DNA of 13,652 nucleotides from Gemmatimonadota bacterium (GCA_030618065.1 JAUXEE010000022.1:1-13652), one strand, 5' to 3'; shown: positions 6,190 through 13,610, counted from the first letter of the stretch. Notes: generated by a model from the letters alone, not told the origin. Numbers and translations: made by a program.

Positions 6190-8835
6190 TCAGAAATGAA
6201 ATCCGCTGCCGCCGTAGAGGAATCGTGTACCTTTGCGGCTCCGGGCCGCGGACAGGGTCAGGGTGAAGTTGTCGATGATGGAAACCCAGAGACCTCCGCC
6301 GTAGGTCCCATGCCACCGGTCTGAGTCCTCACCGTAGACCCACACTCGACCGGTCTCGGCGGATGCCATGGCCCCCCAGGACCCGGGTAGGAGTTTCGGA
6401 AGGCTCCCGATATGAAAGCGGAGTTCCGAGCTGAAGAAAAGAGAGGCGTCCCCACTGAACCGCTCCTCAGGGAAGCCTCTGATATCCCCCGATCCCCCCA
6501 GGACCGCCGCTTCTTGGTAGGGGAAATCTCCCCAGATCTTCTCCCCCCCGGCCCTGAGGGCCAGCGTAGGTCGGAGAGGAAAGTTCCGAGCGGTCATGAA
6601 GCCGGTTGCTACGGCTTTCACATTCCCGAAACGGCTCACGACATCTCCGAGCTCTGGGAAGAACCGGCCTGAGAACTCCAGCGATGTACCTTTCGTAGGC
6701 CAGGCCGTGTCGTCACGTCCATCCCAACGGAGGGTACCGTTGAGGGAGACCGAGTTGAAACCCTCAAAACCATAGGGGACCTCCTGAGCGAGGAGCGTCC
6801 CTGCGTTTTCGTCGGGATCGAAGAAGGCGTACTCGGCCCCTGCCTCGATGTCGAGGCCCGGGGACATCCTGAAAATCGCCGAAGCGCCGAAGCGGTACTC
6901 CTGAGCGAATGCCCGGTATACATCAAGGTCCTCGTCCCCTGGGGTCTCGTTTCCGAAGCCGTAGAAGCGGTGGACGTATGCCCCGGTCGCCACCCCCCGG
7001 AGGTGCCCCAGGATGGATTGTTGGTGGATGGGGAACTCTGTATCGGCCGCGACATGAGCCTTTTTGGTCCCGGTTCCGAACCCGAGTGTGAGTCTAGACC
7101 GGGTCCGGTATGGGTAGTGCCTGAAGCCGTATCCGATCCGGGTCAGGGAGGCGCCAACGAGGAGTCCCCCGTCCCCGCGGAACAGAAGGTGGGGGAGGAC
7201 TTGCTTACTGGCGCCCCAGTCCCGGGTCCCTGCCCAATGTGGATCCTCGTCCCGGTCGTGAGGGTCGGAATAAGAGTTTTCATCGATTTTTGTAGACGGC
7301 CCGGGCTCGAACCGGTTGTTACCCCGATCGTCAAAAAACCGAACTCGTTTCCCCTTTCCACCTCCCGCCACGGCCAAGATGTCGTCTCCTCCTCCTCCAG
7401 CCACGGTGAGAAGGATACCGCCCTCATCCAGCCCCTGAATCCGGGCTTCGTCATCGCCACCGTGGAGGTACACCCGGACTTCGTCAGTCTCCTCTCCGGA
7501 GAAGACTCTCTCGTAGTATGGTTCCTCTCCCTCTCCCTCGGGCCCCGCCTGATAGACGGTCACTCGCAGCTCGTTGTTTGGCAGGCGGTCGAACACCACC
7601 AACTCCTCCTCGTCGGTGGCGTGGATATCCACGGCTTCCGCCTGGAGGAGATAGTACTCCCGGGCGTACTCCATGAGTTTGTCCCGCCGGTTCTTCAAGG
7701 CCCCAGTAATCTCCAGACCCACTGCTTCGAAATGTGGTGGAGGGAGCCTGAGCACAGCCTCCTCGATGACAGGGTCTGGGAAACTTTCCATGAGCTCCCT
7801 TGCCACCGCCTCCCAATCCTCCCACACCAGGTCCGGGAAGATCAGCCGGTCCAGGACCCGACCATTCCAGGTGAGGCGGAAAGCGCGGGGGTACTCGTAG
7901 TCGAATCCTACGTAGAAAGGCCAGACAGGCTTGGACACCTGCATCTTGAAGCCGTCCAGTTTCGTGAGAGCCCAGTCGCGATCCCGGGGGACGGGTTCGT
8001 ACCGGATTCCCCCACCTTCCGGGAATCCCGCCCAACGCCATTGATCCGGGTGACGGTCCCAGTCTCCGACCAGGCCGTCCAGAAGTCGGGCTTTCAGGTA
8101 GGCACGGCTGTTCACCCGGTTCCTTGGACTCTCTTCCAGTGCTTCCATGAAGCCCGCGGACCCCTTGACGTCATCCGCCCCGGCGAAGCCCGGCTCCCCA
8201 TCCGGGCCCTCGTCGGCCCGGATCTCGATCCAACCCAGAACGCCGGCAAAATCCTCCCTGAATTCCGCCAAGCGGGGATCATCGGGCATGAGGACCAATT
8301 GGGGTGTGGCGTGGAGAACTCCTGCGGCCTCTTGAAGCCGGTCCAAGATCAGGGCGCCCTGGGGCAGGACGGCGGAGACGAAGTCCTGTGCGAACTTTGC
8401 GGCCAGGCTCTCCCTCAGCTCGGGATCCAATGCCCTGGCCGCGTCCTTGTCCAGGGACCGGAAGGTAAAAACCGGACCCTCCACGCTCTGAAGGCGGATG
8501 GAAGGCGTCTGAAGGCCACCGCCCCGTCGAGTCGGCGTGAGACCTCCGGCAAACTTCTCCAAATCCAAGATCGGCACCTGGACGGGCATGGCCCACAGGT
8601 CTCGGTACCCGTCACCCAAAAAAAACCGTTGAACAAAATTGGCGTCGAACCTGCTTCGGGGGGTGACCCACACGGTGTCCCCCGGGCTCGCACCTTCGAG
8701 GGCTTGAAGACCGGTGAGCTCCCGGGCCGGAACCTGGGCAGTCAGCGGCGCGGAAGTGATTGCGAGAATGAGCGCGGCCCAATGGAGCCAGCTCACCATT
8801 TCGGCGAACATCGGGGCTGGGGGTTGTCGGTTCAT
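6190..8835 (-). CDS. kinase-like domain fused to an Omp85 (BamA/TamA-type) outer-membrane barrel
   Basis: The protein has 881 residues from the ATG at 8835, chosen because GGAGG (8846-8850) precedes it by 10 bases and a signal peptide follows (hydrophobic core about 16-31, cleavage near LTA-Q). An upstream in-frame start at 8907 would overlap the preceding gene and spoil the signal. Residues about 100-400 contain FTFRSLDKD (near 123-131), GDWDRHPDQWRW (257-268) and PVPRDRDW (281-288). These resemble the ATP-binding, catalytic-loop and metal-binding elements of HipA/FAM20/CotH-type kinase-like folds; this is inference. Residues about 453-490 hold a GGDD...GGGGDDIL repeat like RTX or beta-helix turns. 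From about 557 to the end is an Omp85 barrel, with the L6-type IRGF at 785-788, SSELRF after it, and a C-terminal Phe. No POTRA domains are evident. The gene follows the frameshifted small barrel gene by 25 bases and is probably co-transcribed. Confidence 0.8.
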   Translation of the reverse strand: MNRQPPAPMFAEMVSWLHWAALILAITSAPLTAQVPARELTGLQALEGASPGDTVWVTPRSRFDANFVQRFFLGDGYRDLWAMPVQVPILDLEKFAGGLTPTRRGGGLQTPSIRLQSVEGPVFTFRSLDKDAARALDPELRESLAAKFAQDFVSAVLPQGALILDRLQEAAGVLHATPQLVLMPDDPRLAEFREDFAGVLGWIEIRADEGPDGEPGFAGADDVKGSAGFMEALEESPRNRVNSRAYLKARLLDGLVGDWDRHPDQWRWAGFPEGGGIRYEPVPRDRDWALTKLDGFKMQVSKPVWPFYVGFDYEYPRAFRLTWNGRVLDRLIFPDLVWEDWEAVARELMESFPDPVIEEAVLRLPPPHFEAVGLEITGALKNRRDKLMEYAREYYLLQAEAVDIHATDEEELVVFDRLPNNELRVTVYQAGPEGEGEEPYYERVFSGEETDEVRVYLHGGDDEARIQGLDEGGILLTVAGGGGDDILAVAGGGKGKRVRFFDDRGNNRFEPGPSTKIDENSYSDPHDRDEDPHWAGTRDWGASKQVLPHLLFRGDGGLLVGASLTRIGYGFRHYPYRTRSRLTLGFGTGTKKAHVAADTEFPIHQQSILGHLRGVATGAYVHRFYGFGNETPGDEDLDVYRAFAQEYRFGASAIFRMSPGLDIEAGAEYAFFDPDENAGTLLAQEVPYGFEGFNSVSLNGTLRWDGRDDTAWPTKGTSLEFSGRFFPELGDVVSRFGNVKAVATGFMTARNFPLRPTLALRAGGEKIWGDFPYQEAAVLGGSGDIRGFPEERFSGDASLFFSSELRFHIGSLPKLLPGSWGAMASAETGRVWVYGEDSDRWHGTYGGGLWVSIIDNFTLTLSAARSRKGTRFLYGGSGFHF

Positions 8836-8845
8836 GGGCTCGATG

Positions 8846-8850
8846 CCTCC
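8846..8850 (-). promoter_or_regulatory. ribosome-binding site that sets the Omp85-fusion start
   Basis: GGAGG on the minus strand, 10 bases before the ATG at 8835. It lies between the stop of the small barrel frame (8861-8863) and the chosen start. It favours the 881-residue form over the longer open frame beginning at 8907. Confidence 0.65.
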
Positions 8851-8860
8851 GGTCCTGGAC

Positions 8861-9327
8861 TCAGAGGTAATAGGACATCCAGAGGTCGGCCCGGAAGCTT
8901 CGATCACTGTCGGGGTCGTATCGGATGCCGGGGGTCACCCCGAGAATCGGCGTAAATCGGTCTCCGCCAGTCTGACCCGGCCGGATAAGGACCATTATGT
9001 TCCCACTAGCTTGGCCCTCCAGACCTCGTCGGAGGGGACCCACGCATATGCGGCCCGCAGTCCGAAGGGAAAACCCTCTCCCGGGTAGGCGAAGGGGAAA
9101 ACGGTGAACTCCAGGGCGTGATGCTGCTCCATCCAATGGGTGTATCCCACACCGACGAGGAAGTACCCGCCGAGGGTGATGGACAGGTGGATCTGATTGG
9201 AGGGAACCGCGGTTTGTCCTTGAAGGGGCCTGGGGGTAGAGGTCAGCTGGAGGAGGAGCAGAAGGAACAAGCCACAAGCAAGGCGGGTCCTTCTGCTCGC
9301 GATGCTCAGGCCGTCCCTTCTGGTCAT
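8861..9327 (-). pseudogene. small secreted beta-barrel protein, frameshifted near 9007-9009
   Basis: The first frame (9327 to 8995) gives 110 residues. It has a strong signal peptide (Arg-rich start, a run of Leu, cleavage near LQG-Q) and then amphipathic strands rich in Gly and aromatics (LGGYFLVGVGYTHW, LRAAYAWVPSDEVWRAKL). It stops abruptly at TAA. The neighbouring frame continues sensibly with GNIMVLIRPGQTGGDRFTP and ends DLWMSYYL before TGA at 8861-8863. Adding one base in the codon at about 9007-9009 would join the frames into a protein of about 155 residues ending in alternating aromatic residues, like an outer-membrane barrel. I recognise no specific family. AGGAGG (9332-9337) lies 4 bases before the ATG. 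It is the first gene of the leftward operon with the Omp85 fusion. The lesion is either a real inactivating indel or a sequencing error. Confidence 0.65.
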
Positions 9328-9331
9328 CTCT

Positions 9332-9337
9332 CCTCCT
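9332..9337 (-). promoter_or_regulatory. strong ribosome-binding site of the frameshifted barrel gene
   Basis: AGGAGG on the minus strand, 4 bases before the ATG at 9327. Such a well-kept site argues that the gene was expressed recently and that the frameshift is young or artefactual. Upstream, 9347-9360 forms a short GC hairpin (gcccc, loop cgga, ggggc). Confidence 0.6.
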
Positions 9338-9431
9338 GGTTGGGGCGCCCCCGGAGGGGCACCCCGAACATCACTCTGTTTGGCCGGAAAAACCAGAGCT
9401 TCCTAGAAGAACCCTCCTTTTTTACCTCCAG

Positions 9432-9767
9432 GTGGGTGGCACCTACGAGGTGCTCGGTCGGTCTGCTTCGGGACCCAGGCCCTTTGTGGTGGGGACCTTG
9501 GGCATGTCCCTGTTCGATGCCGGGAGCGGCAGCGAAAGCAATGAGTCCGAGTATGGCTTCGCAGGAATTTTCGGGGGGGGTGTCAAAGTCCCGTTGGGCT
9601 CCGGGAGGATGGGCTTGCGTTTGCAGGCAAGGGTGCTGCTCAACAACATGCTCAACGGCAGTGGAAGCCCCTGGTGCAGTCCCGGAGAGTGTTATGCGGG
9701 TTCCGTCGGACCCATCGGACCGATCCAGTTCGACTTCGGCGGAGGGCTTACCTTCGGCGGTGGCTGA
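9432..9767 (+). pseudogene. C-terminal part of an outer-membrane beta-barrel protein, 5' end missing
   Basis: The 111-codon frame reads like the second half of a small barrel protein: QVGGTYEV, RPFVVGTLGMSLF, FAGIFGGGVKVPLG, MGLRLQARVLL, a Cys pair (WCSPGECY), and a closing strand FDFGGGLTFGGG. These alternating strands match the general pattern of OprF/OmpW-like barrel proteins seen in Gemmatimonadota. No signal peptide or ribosome-binding site precedes it; the GTG at 9432 follows a pyrimidine-rich stretch. Recognisable sequence begins near 9423 and the expected N-terminal half is absent, its place being taken by the 5' region of the leftward barrel gene. I read it as a truncated gene at a rearrangement junction. 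A good terminator directly follows. A run of eight G (9573-9580) within it is a possible indel site. Confidence 0.6.
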
Positions 9768-9789
9768 GGTACACAACAATCAGAAAACT

Positions 9790-9824
9790 GGGCTCCCCAC
9801 CCTGGGGGAGCCCGGACTCTTTTT
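9790..9824. terminator. Rho-independent terminator, probably bidirectional
   Basis: gggctcccc (9790-9798) pairs perfectly with ggggagccc (9805-9813) around a 6-base loop. On the plus strand ggactcttttt (9814-9824) follows. On the minus strand the stem is followed by agttttc. It sits between the convergent truncated barrel gene (+) and the 172-residue barrel gene (-), so it can serve both. Confidence 0.85.
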
Positions 9825-9888
9825 GGACCGGAGACACAGTCTCGACAGTCACTCGATGCCCATGGTCCACAGGTAGGGTGTGATCCGA

Positions 9889-10407
9889 CTATCCCACGGG
9901 AAGCCGGATCCCAAAGGCGGCCCCGGCCTGGTTTTCCAACTCGTCCATGAAGGAAAATCGCACCTCCAGGAAGGGGCGGATACCCCCGGGTTGCCCCGAT
10001 TGTGTGCCCACAAGGATGCTGAAGCCAACGTCGTCCCCCTCGTGCTTCAGATCGCCGTCCTCCAGTGTGAAGTCCTGGTACACGACACCGAGGCCGGCGT
10101 ATGCCTCTGCATAGCTGGCGACCTGGCGCCTCGCTATGAAGTTTCCTTGAAAACTTATGGCGTCGCAGTCCACCACATCACAGGACGGGAAGAGGTACTC
10201 TCCGACTCCTTCCATGGCTACGGTGATTCTCGGGGAAGAGTGGAGCACCACACCAACACGGGCGCCGAGGCCGAAGGTCGCTCCTCCAACGTCGTTTATT
10301 GATCCGCTGGCCCCGACGAAAACTTGAGCTTCCGCTTCGAATTGAGGTTGGAGCATAAAGCTCCCTGCCAGGAGGAGGGCAAAAAGGAGGCCCGTTCTGG
10401 GTTTCAT
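9889..10407 (-). CDS. small outer-membrane beta-barrel protein
   Basis: This protein has 172 residues from the ATG at 10407, chosen because AGAGGA (10413-10418) lies 5 bases upstream; an in-frame ATG at 10425 lacks such a site. Residues 1-27 form a signal peptide with cleavage near AEA-Q. The mature part is a series of short amphipathic strands separated by Gly- and Asp-rich turns (VFVGASGSIN, FGLGARVGVVL, YAEAYAGLGVVYQDF, VGFSILVGTQ, RPFLEVRFSF) and ends in GAAFGIRLPVG. This fits an 8-strand outer-membrane barrel. Cys76 and Cys81 could form a loop disulfide. I recognise no named family. It is transcribed alone, from the divergent spacer shared with the DUF4136 gene, toward the shared terminator. 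Its ligand or role is unknown. Confidence 0.8.
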   Translation of the reverse strand: MKPRTGLLFALLLAGSFMLQPQFEAEAQVFVGASGSINDVGGATFGLGARVGVVLHSSPRITVAMEGVGEYLFPSCDVVDCDAISFQGNFIARRQVASYAEAYAGLGVVYQDFTLEDGDLKHEGDDVGFSILVGTQSGQPGGIRPFLEVRFSFMDELENQAGAAFGIRLPVG

Positions 10408-10447
10408 CTTATTCCTCTCGCTCATGGGTTTCTTTGTTCTTGAGGGA

Positions 10448-10501
10448 TTGCGACCCCTCGTAGGGTTGGCTCGGATGTGCTTCTTCCGAACCCCATCGCA
10501 A
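10448..10501. repeat. nested inverted repeats in the divergent spacer
   Basis: Outer arms ttgcga (10448-10453) and tcgcaa (10496-10501) enclose gggt...tcgga (10463-10475), which pairs with tccga-accc (10485-10493) around a 9-base loop. A C5/G8 hairpin-forming block (about 10514-10527) follows. No T-run is present. The position, 41 bases upstream of the barrel gene's start, suggests a 5' leader structure or operator for that gene. Bases 10528-10600 are the AT-richest part of the spacer and probably hold the promoter(s), but no hexamer pair is convincing. Confidence 0.45.
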
Positions 10502-10667
10502 CGGGATGCCCTACCCCCTGGGGGGGGATTGGATCCTCATTGTTGCTTTTGTACTGGAATTAAGGAACATTAGTCGTGAATAAGATCAATATCGGCGTTC
10601 TTTTACCGCCTGACTCCTGTGAACCCTCGGCCCTCCGAGTGTAATAGGGTCGGGCCTGGTCGACCAT

Positions 10668-10672
10668 AGGAG
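10668..10672 (+). promoter_or_regulatory. ribosome-binding site of the DUF4136 gene
   Basis: AGGAG, 10 bases before the ATG at 10683. A small hairpin (ctcgg, loop ccct, ccgag) lies about 30 bases further upstream in the leader. Confidence 0.6.
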
Positions 10673-10682
10673 ACACTCACCA

Positions 10683-11255
10683 ATGAAGCCGAGAATTGCG
10701 ATTGCCCTCCTTGCTGCCCTGTCGGTATCTGCCTGTTCTGGGATCTCAGTCAACCAGGACTTCAGCTCCGGTGCCAACTTCTCCGCCCTCACGAGTTGGG
10801 ATTGGATGCCCGCAGCGGACCGGGAAGGTGGCGGCGACCCTCGAGCCACAAACCCCCTCCTTCACGGTCGTATCCAAAGCGCCGTCGAAACCCAAATGCA
10901 GGCCAAGGGGTTCCGAAAGGTCGACTCCGGTGAGGTCAGCTTCCGAGTGGGTTACCACCTCATCCTCGAAGACCGGGTAGATTACGAAACGGTCAACAAC
11001 TATTACGGAGGTGGTTGGGGCTACCGGGGAGTCTACGGCAGATACGGACCGGGCATGGGAACCAGTCAGACCTATGCGCGCGAGTACACCGACGGCACCC
11101 TCATTATCGACTTCTATGACGTGGCGGCGAGGGAGTTGGTGTGGCGCGGGTCCGCCGAAGGCCGGATCAACGAGTCCGCCGATCCCCTTGAACAACAGGA
11201 ACGGGCGAACCTGGCGATTCAGAAGATCCTGGAGCAGTTCCCTCCAGGAGGCTGA
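10683..11255 (+). CDS. DUF4136 domain lipoprotein
   Basis: This is a 190-residue protein with a lipoprotein signal peptide: basic start, hydrophobic core, lipobox VSAC with Cys18 as the lipidation site. The residues after the Cys (SGISVN) carry no Asp at +2, so outer-membrane sorting is likely if E. coli-type rules apply. The body matches the DUF4136 pattern: an 'F..LTSWDW' start, LHGRIQSAVETQMQAKGF (60-77), a strand VSFRVGYHL, then DGTLIIDFYD (137-146), LVWRG (152-156) and a closing AIQKILEQFPP. A Gly/Tyr-rich insert lies at 105-126. DUF4136 proteins are envelope lipoproteins of unknown function. The gene is preceded by a ribosome-binding site and followed by a hairpin, so it is probably a single transcription unit, although the next gene has the same orientation. 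Confidence 0.9.
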   Translation: MKPRIAIALLAALSVSACSGISVNQDFSSGANFSALTSWDWMPAADREGGGDPRATNPLLHGRIQSAVETQMQAKGFRKVDSGEVSFRVGYHLILEDRVDYETVNNYYGGGWGYRGVYGRYGPGMGTSQTYAREYTDGTLIIDFYDVAARELVWRGSAEGRINESADPLEQQERANLAIQKILEQFPPGG

Positions 11256-11287
11256 TTTCTTCGGCTTAACGGGCCGAGAACCCGATT

Positions 11288-11333
11288 AATCCCCTGCCGG
11301 GGTGGAGAGGGTACCGCTCCTCGGCAGGGGATT
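11288..11333 (+). terminator. long hairpin after the DUF4136 gene, possible terminator
   Basis: aatcccctgccg (11288-11299) pairs perfectly over 12 bases with cggcaggggatt (11322-11333). Inside the loop, ggag (11304-11307) can pair with ctcc (11317-11320). The stem is followed only by gcccttt, a poor U-tract, so termination may be inefficient. It separates the lipoprotein gene from the TPR membrane protein gene. Confidence 0.6.
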
Positions 11334-11376
11334 GCCCTTTGATGGGGATGCACTTCCACTCTGGCAGAGCGTTCGG

Positions 11377-11382
11377 TACAAT
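11377..11382 (+). promoter_or_regulatory. possible -10 box of the TPR membrane protein gene
   Basis: TACAAT matches five of six positions of the sigma-70 -10 consensus and would place the transcription start about 30 bases before the ATG at 11418. No good -35 hexamer is seen at 16-18 bases upstream, so the call is weak. Confidence 0.3.
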
Positions 11383-11417
11383 TCCGGTGACCTCGATCCC
11401 TTCCGGTGGCCCATGGT

Positions 11418-13532
11418 ATGAGTAGACCGAAGAGGAGCCTTCCACACATTCTGGCCGAACTGAAGCGTCGGCGTGTCCCCAGGTCTCTTCTGGTGTACCT
11501 CGCCTCAGGTTTTGCCATTCTGGAAGCTGCGGATATCCTGGTCCCCACTCTCGGGTTTCCGGCGTGGGTCTTAAAGGTCGTGGTGGCCGTTCTTGTCCTC
11601 GGCCTCCCGGTGACGGTGGTGGTGAGCTGGGCTTATGACTTCACCTCCCGGGGGTTTGTCACGACCCCAGAAATGTCGGGGGCACCGCTGGAGTCATCCG
11701 AGGATCGTTCGCTAAAAATCCCTATCCAAGCCGGCTGGTTTTCTCCCGGATCCATCGTGCTCATCGTCTTTTTTGTGCTCGTGGGTGTGGCCGGGGGCTG
11801 GTTTCTAGAGCCCCTGATCAGGGGGGAATGGCGGGGAGCCTCCGGGGGGGCAGATTCCGGGGAGACCCGGCCGTCCATCGCCATTCTTCCCTTCGAGAAT
11901 CTGACCAGTAGTGAGGAGATTCGTTTTTTCGCTGACGGAATCCACGAGGAGGTCCTGACCTCCCTCTCGAAGGTCCCCGACCTGAAGGTGATTCCGCGCA
12001 TCTCGGTTCTCGAATATCGGGACCAGGTCGAGGATTTCGAGTCCATTGCCGCCGAGCTCGGTGTGGACAACCTGGGCACGGGGACAGTTCAGCAGGCCGG
12101 GGACCGGGTCCGGGTGAGCGTGCACCTCATCGACGTGGGAACCGGGGAAGAGCGGTGGGGCGAGACCTACGAGCGAACGTTGGACGATGTCTTCGCCATC
12201 CAGGCCTCCATCGCCCGGAATGTGGCGGGATCCTTGGTTACCACCCTCTCACCCCAGGCCGAGACACGACTCTCCGCCGGTCTGCAGACGGACTCACTGG
12301 CCTACCTCCTCTATGTCCGTGGCGCCGAAAGCCTTTCCAGGGGCATCCATTCCCTGAATCCCCTGGACATGGAGGATGCCGTCGGATCCCTGGCTGTGGC
12401 CCTGGAGCGGGACAGCACGTTCGTTCTGGCTCGGGCGTATCTCTCCGTGGCCCTGGAGTGGAGCGCCCGAGCGGCGACGGAACCGGAGAGAAAGGCGGAG
12501 TTTTCCAGGCGAGCCTCCCTGGAAGCGGCGGCGGCCCTCCGAACAGCTCCGGACATGGGGGAGGCTCTTTTCGCCATGGCCTTCCAGGGTTCCCAGAGCC
12601 CTGGCACGGAGCTCAGAACCCAGGAGGACATCGGATACCTCCGCCGGGCCGAAGAGGAGCTGCCCAACGGCGCCGCGGTCCTCCGAGAGCTGGCCGTACG
12701 GTTCTTCCGCCTGGGGAGAATGGAAGAAGCCGCCGAGTACAGTCGAAGGGCGGTGGAGCTGGTTCCCCGGGCGGCTCTCTACCAGTTCCAGGCCGGGGAA
12801 TATGCCCGGCTCCTCCGGGATTTCGACCCGGCTCTGAATCACTTGCGGACGGCGGTGACCCTCGTGACGAGTGCCTTCCCGGAAGCCTCTAACACCCTCT
12901 CCCGCTCCATATCCCTGGTGCATATCGCCACTGGAGGTGGGGTGGAGGCGCTGCGAAGGGTCCTGGCGGAAGAGAGGGGGCTCGGTTTGATCACCGGGAG
13001 GGGGCTCAGGGACCGCCTGGAGGACTTCCCGGAGCTCCTGGACGGGGGAGAATTCGAAGAGTTCGTGGGGGGGCTTTCACCTGAAGCGTCCGACGCTGAG
13101 GCCCGATGCACCTGCTACGGGCTGAAGGCCTGGAACCATCAGGTGGCCGGGAGAGCGGCAGAGGCTAGGGTGTACTGGGATTCCCTGGCCGCGGAGATCC
13201 AGAACTCGCCGGGCTCCTCTCCCCATGAGTGGGAAGAACCCCTTCGCTTGGCGCGGTTGGGTCTGGCGTTGGCCCGGGCCGGCAAGACCGAAGAAGCCCG
13301 TGAGGTTCTGGAAGGCATCGCCCTTCCCCCCACCCGCTCTCCGGTGGAATGGGATTATCGGCATCTCTTGGCCCAGGCGTACGCTGAGTTGGGAGAGGTG
13401 GAGCTGGCGGTGGAGGAGTTGACCACCGTCCTCCGATCCCCCACCGGGGTGACCGAGGAAAACCTCCGTATCCGGTTGTACTGGGAGCCGATCCGGACCC
13501 ACCCGGCCTTCCAGGCCCTCCTCAATCCCTGA
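11418..13532 (+). CDS. membrane protein with TolB-N/FlgO-like domain and TPR repeats
   Basis: This protein has 704 residues from the ATG at 11418; a GTG four codons upstream is also in frame, and neither has a clear ribosome-binding site. The start MSRPKRSLPHILAELKRR is typical of this protein class. Three hydrophobic helices lie at about 24-42, 48-72 and 110-131. After a short linker, PSIAILPFENL (152-162), FFADGIHEEVLTSLSK (170-185), a 'VIPRISVLEYR' strand, AAELGVDNLGTGTV and DRVRVSVHLIDV form a TolB-N/FlgO-like alpha/beta domain ending near 275. The rest (about 290-675) is TPR-like, with clear units around 330-350, 420-450 and 610-670. Similar proteins are common in Gemmatimonadota and often carry an N-terminal DNA-binding or cyclase domain. 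Here there is none, so a scaffold or signalling role at the membrane is an inference. The C-terminus ends with the usual 'W.PIR.HPAFQALL'. Confidence 0.85.
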   Translation: MSRPKRSLPHILAELKRRRVPRSLLVYLASGFAILEAADILVPTLGFPAWVLKVVVAVLVLGLPVTVVVSWAYDFTSRGFVTTPEMSGAPLESSEDRSLKIPIQAGWFSPGSIVLIVFFVLVGVAGGWFLEPLIRGEWRGASGGADSGETRPSIAILPFENLTSSEEIRFFADGIHEEVLTSLSKVPDLKVIPRISVLEYRDQVEDFESIAAELGVDNLGTGTVQQAGDRVRVSVHLIDVGTGEERWGETYERTLDDVFAIQASIARNVAGSLVTTLSPQAETRLSAGLQTDSLAYLLYVRGAESLSRGIHSLNPLDMEDAVGSLAVALERDSTFVLARAYLSVALEWSARAATEPERKAEFSRRASLEAAAALRTAPDMGEALFAMAFQGSQSPGTELRTQEDIGYLRRAEEELPNGAAVLRELAVRFFRLGRMEEAAEYSRRAVELVPRAALYQFQAGEYARLLRDFDPALNHLRTAVTLVTSAFPEASNTLSRSISLVHIATGGGVEALRRVLAEERGLGLITGRGLRDRLEDFPELLDGGEFEEFVGGLSPEASDAEARCTCYGLKAWNHQVAGRAAEARVYWDSLAAEIQNSPGSSPHEWEEPLRLARLGLALARAGKTEEAREVLEGIALPPTRSPVEWDYRHLLAQAYAELGEVELAVEELTTVLRSPTGVTEENLRIRLYWEPIRTHPAFQALLNP

Positions 13533-13557
13533 CCACCTAACCTTCCAGGCCCTCCTC
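13507..13557. repeat. 17-bp direct repeat spanning the stop of the TPR gene
   Basis: ccttccaggccctcctc occurs at 13507-13523, encoding the end of the protein (FQALL), and again at 13541-13557 after the stop. Both copies are followed within a few bases by ccctga. The 34-base period suggests a partial duplication of the gene's 3' end. Confidence 0.6.
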
Positions 13558-13610
13558 GAGACCCTGAGGCCGAGAGCGGTCTCCCTCACACATCCCCGCC
13601 TCTCGGCGGG
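13558..13610. terminator. pair of short hairpins downstream of the TPR gene
   Basis: gagacc (13558-13563) pairs with ggtctc (13578-13583), and cccgcc (13595-13600) pairs with ggcggg (13605-13610) around tctc. No T-run follows either hairpin, so Rho-independent termination is only possible, not shown. From 13611 to the window end I see no gene. Confidence 0.35.

Noticed and set aside
8836..8907. 24-residue N-terminal extension of the Omp85 fusion
   Set aside because: It would overlap the preceding gene's end and displace the signal peptide; GGAGG at 8846-8850 supports the ATG at 8835.
6970..8955. Very long plus-strand open frame (661 codons) opposite the Omp85 fusion
   Set aside because: High-GC antisense shadow: the minus strand has clear Omp85 and kinase-like motifs, while the plus translation is Gly/Pro/Val-rich with no domain and no ribosome-binding site.
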